Source: an uncultured Eggerthella sp. (GTDB lineage: Bacteria > Actinomycetota > Coriobacteriia > Coriobacteriales > Eggerthellaceae). Taken from it: 13,322 bases of DNA. The notes under the pieces are model-generated. The model ran no database searches and was not told where the DNA came from. It saw only the letters and a program-made list of their open reading frames with translations. Shown piece by piece: positions 13,302-13,322 of this stretch. The position numbers and the translations under genes were made by a program. The stretch covers positions 1-13,322 of the forward strand of contig URJE01000044.1 of assembly GCA_900547965.1 (NCBI GenBank), given 5' to 3'. Each line of letters begins with the position of its first letter. The stretch's first letter is position 1.

Positions 13302-13322
13302 GGCCCAGGGGCAGCTTAAGGG

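Overview
The window is ordinary bacterial chromosome of moderately high GC, with many GTG and TTG starts and clear Shine-Dalgarno (SD) sites. Two adjacent trkA-like genes (the ceoB/ceoC layout of Actinomycetota), a PspC-type membrane protein, a membrane-anchored protein with an RRNLLIG motif and a long basic N-tail, and an actinobacterial-length PurC suggest an Actinomycetota member, perhaps Coriobacteriia/Eggerthellales. That placement is inference. I see no phage, plasmid, CRISPR, tRNA or rRNA. Layout: the 3' end of a hemolysin III-family gene (1-540); a PspC-domain membrane protein (622-1560); a secreted RlpA-like double-psi beta-barrel protein with its own promoter (1786-2547) and a terminator; a 366-base gap holding a promoter and a probable structured leader RNA; two tandem TrkA/CeoB-like regulatory subunits (2947-4287); purB (4377-5720); a repeat-rich gap of about 485 bases between convergent genes; a minus-strand membrane-anchored protein of unknown function (7738-6206); a divergent two-component system (response regulator 8007-8726, histidine kinase 8807-10294) with a terminator between its two genes; a repeat- and hairpin-rich gap; purC (10643-11518); an unknown two-TM protein (11552-12163); two stacked hairpins; exoA-type exonuclease III (12263-13048); and a second copy of the repeat found after purB. 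How the genes may work together: TrkA-like subunits gate potassium transporters, whose membrane subunit is not in this window. purB and purC both serve purine synthesis but are separate units. The PspC, RlpA-like and anchored proteins and the two-component system point to envelope upkeep and sensing. Most notable non-coding structure: (1) a MITE-like element of about 190 bases in two opposite-facing copies (5930-6118 and 13111-13301), each with 43-base imperfect terminal inverted repeats sharing a perfect 18-base core; (2) a leader of about 290 bases upstream of the trkA pair, beginning at the predicted transcription start with a 12-bp stem and containing a perfect 20-base palindrome; (3) hairpins placed to tune expression of the two-component genes, purC and exoA.
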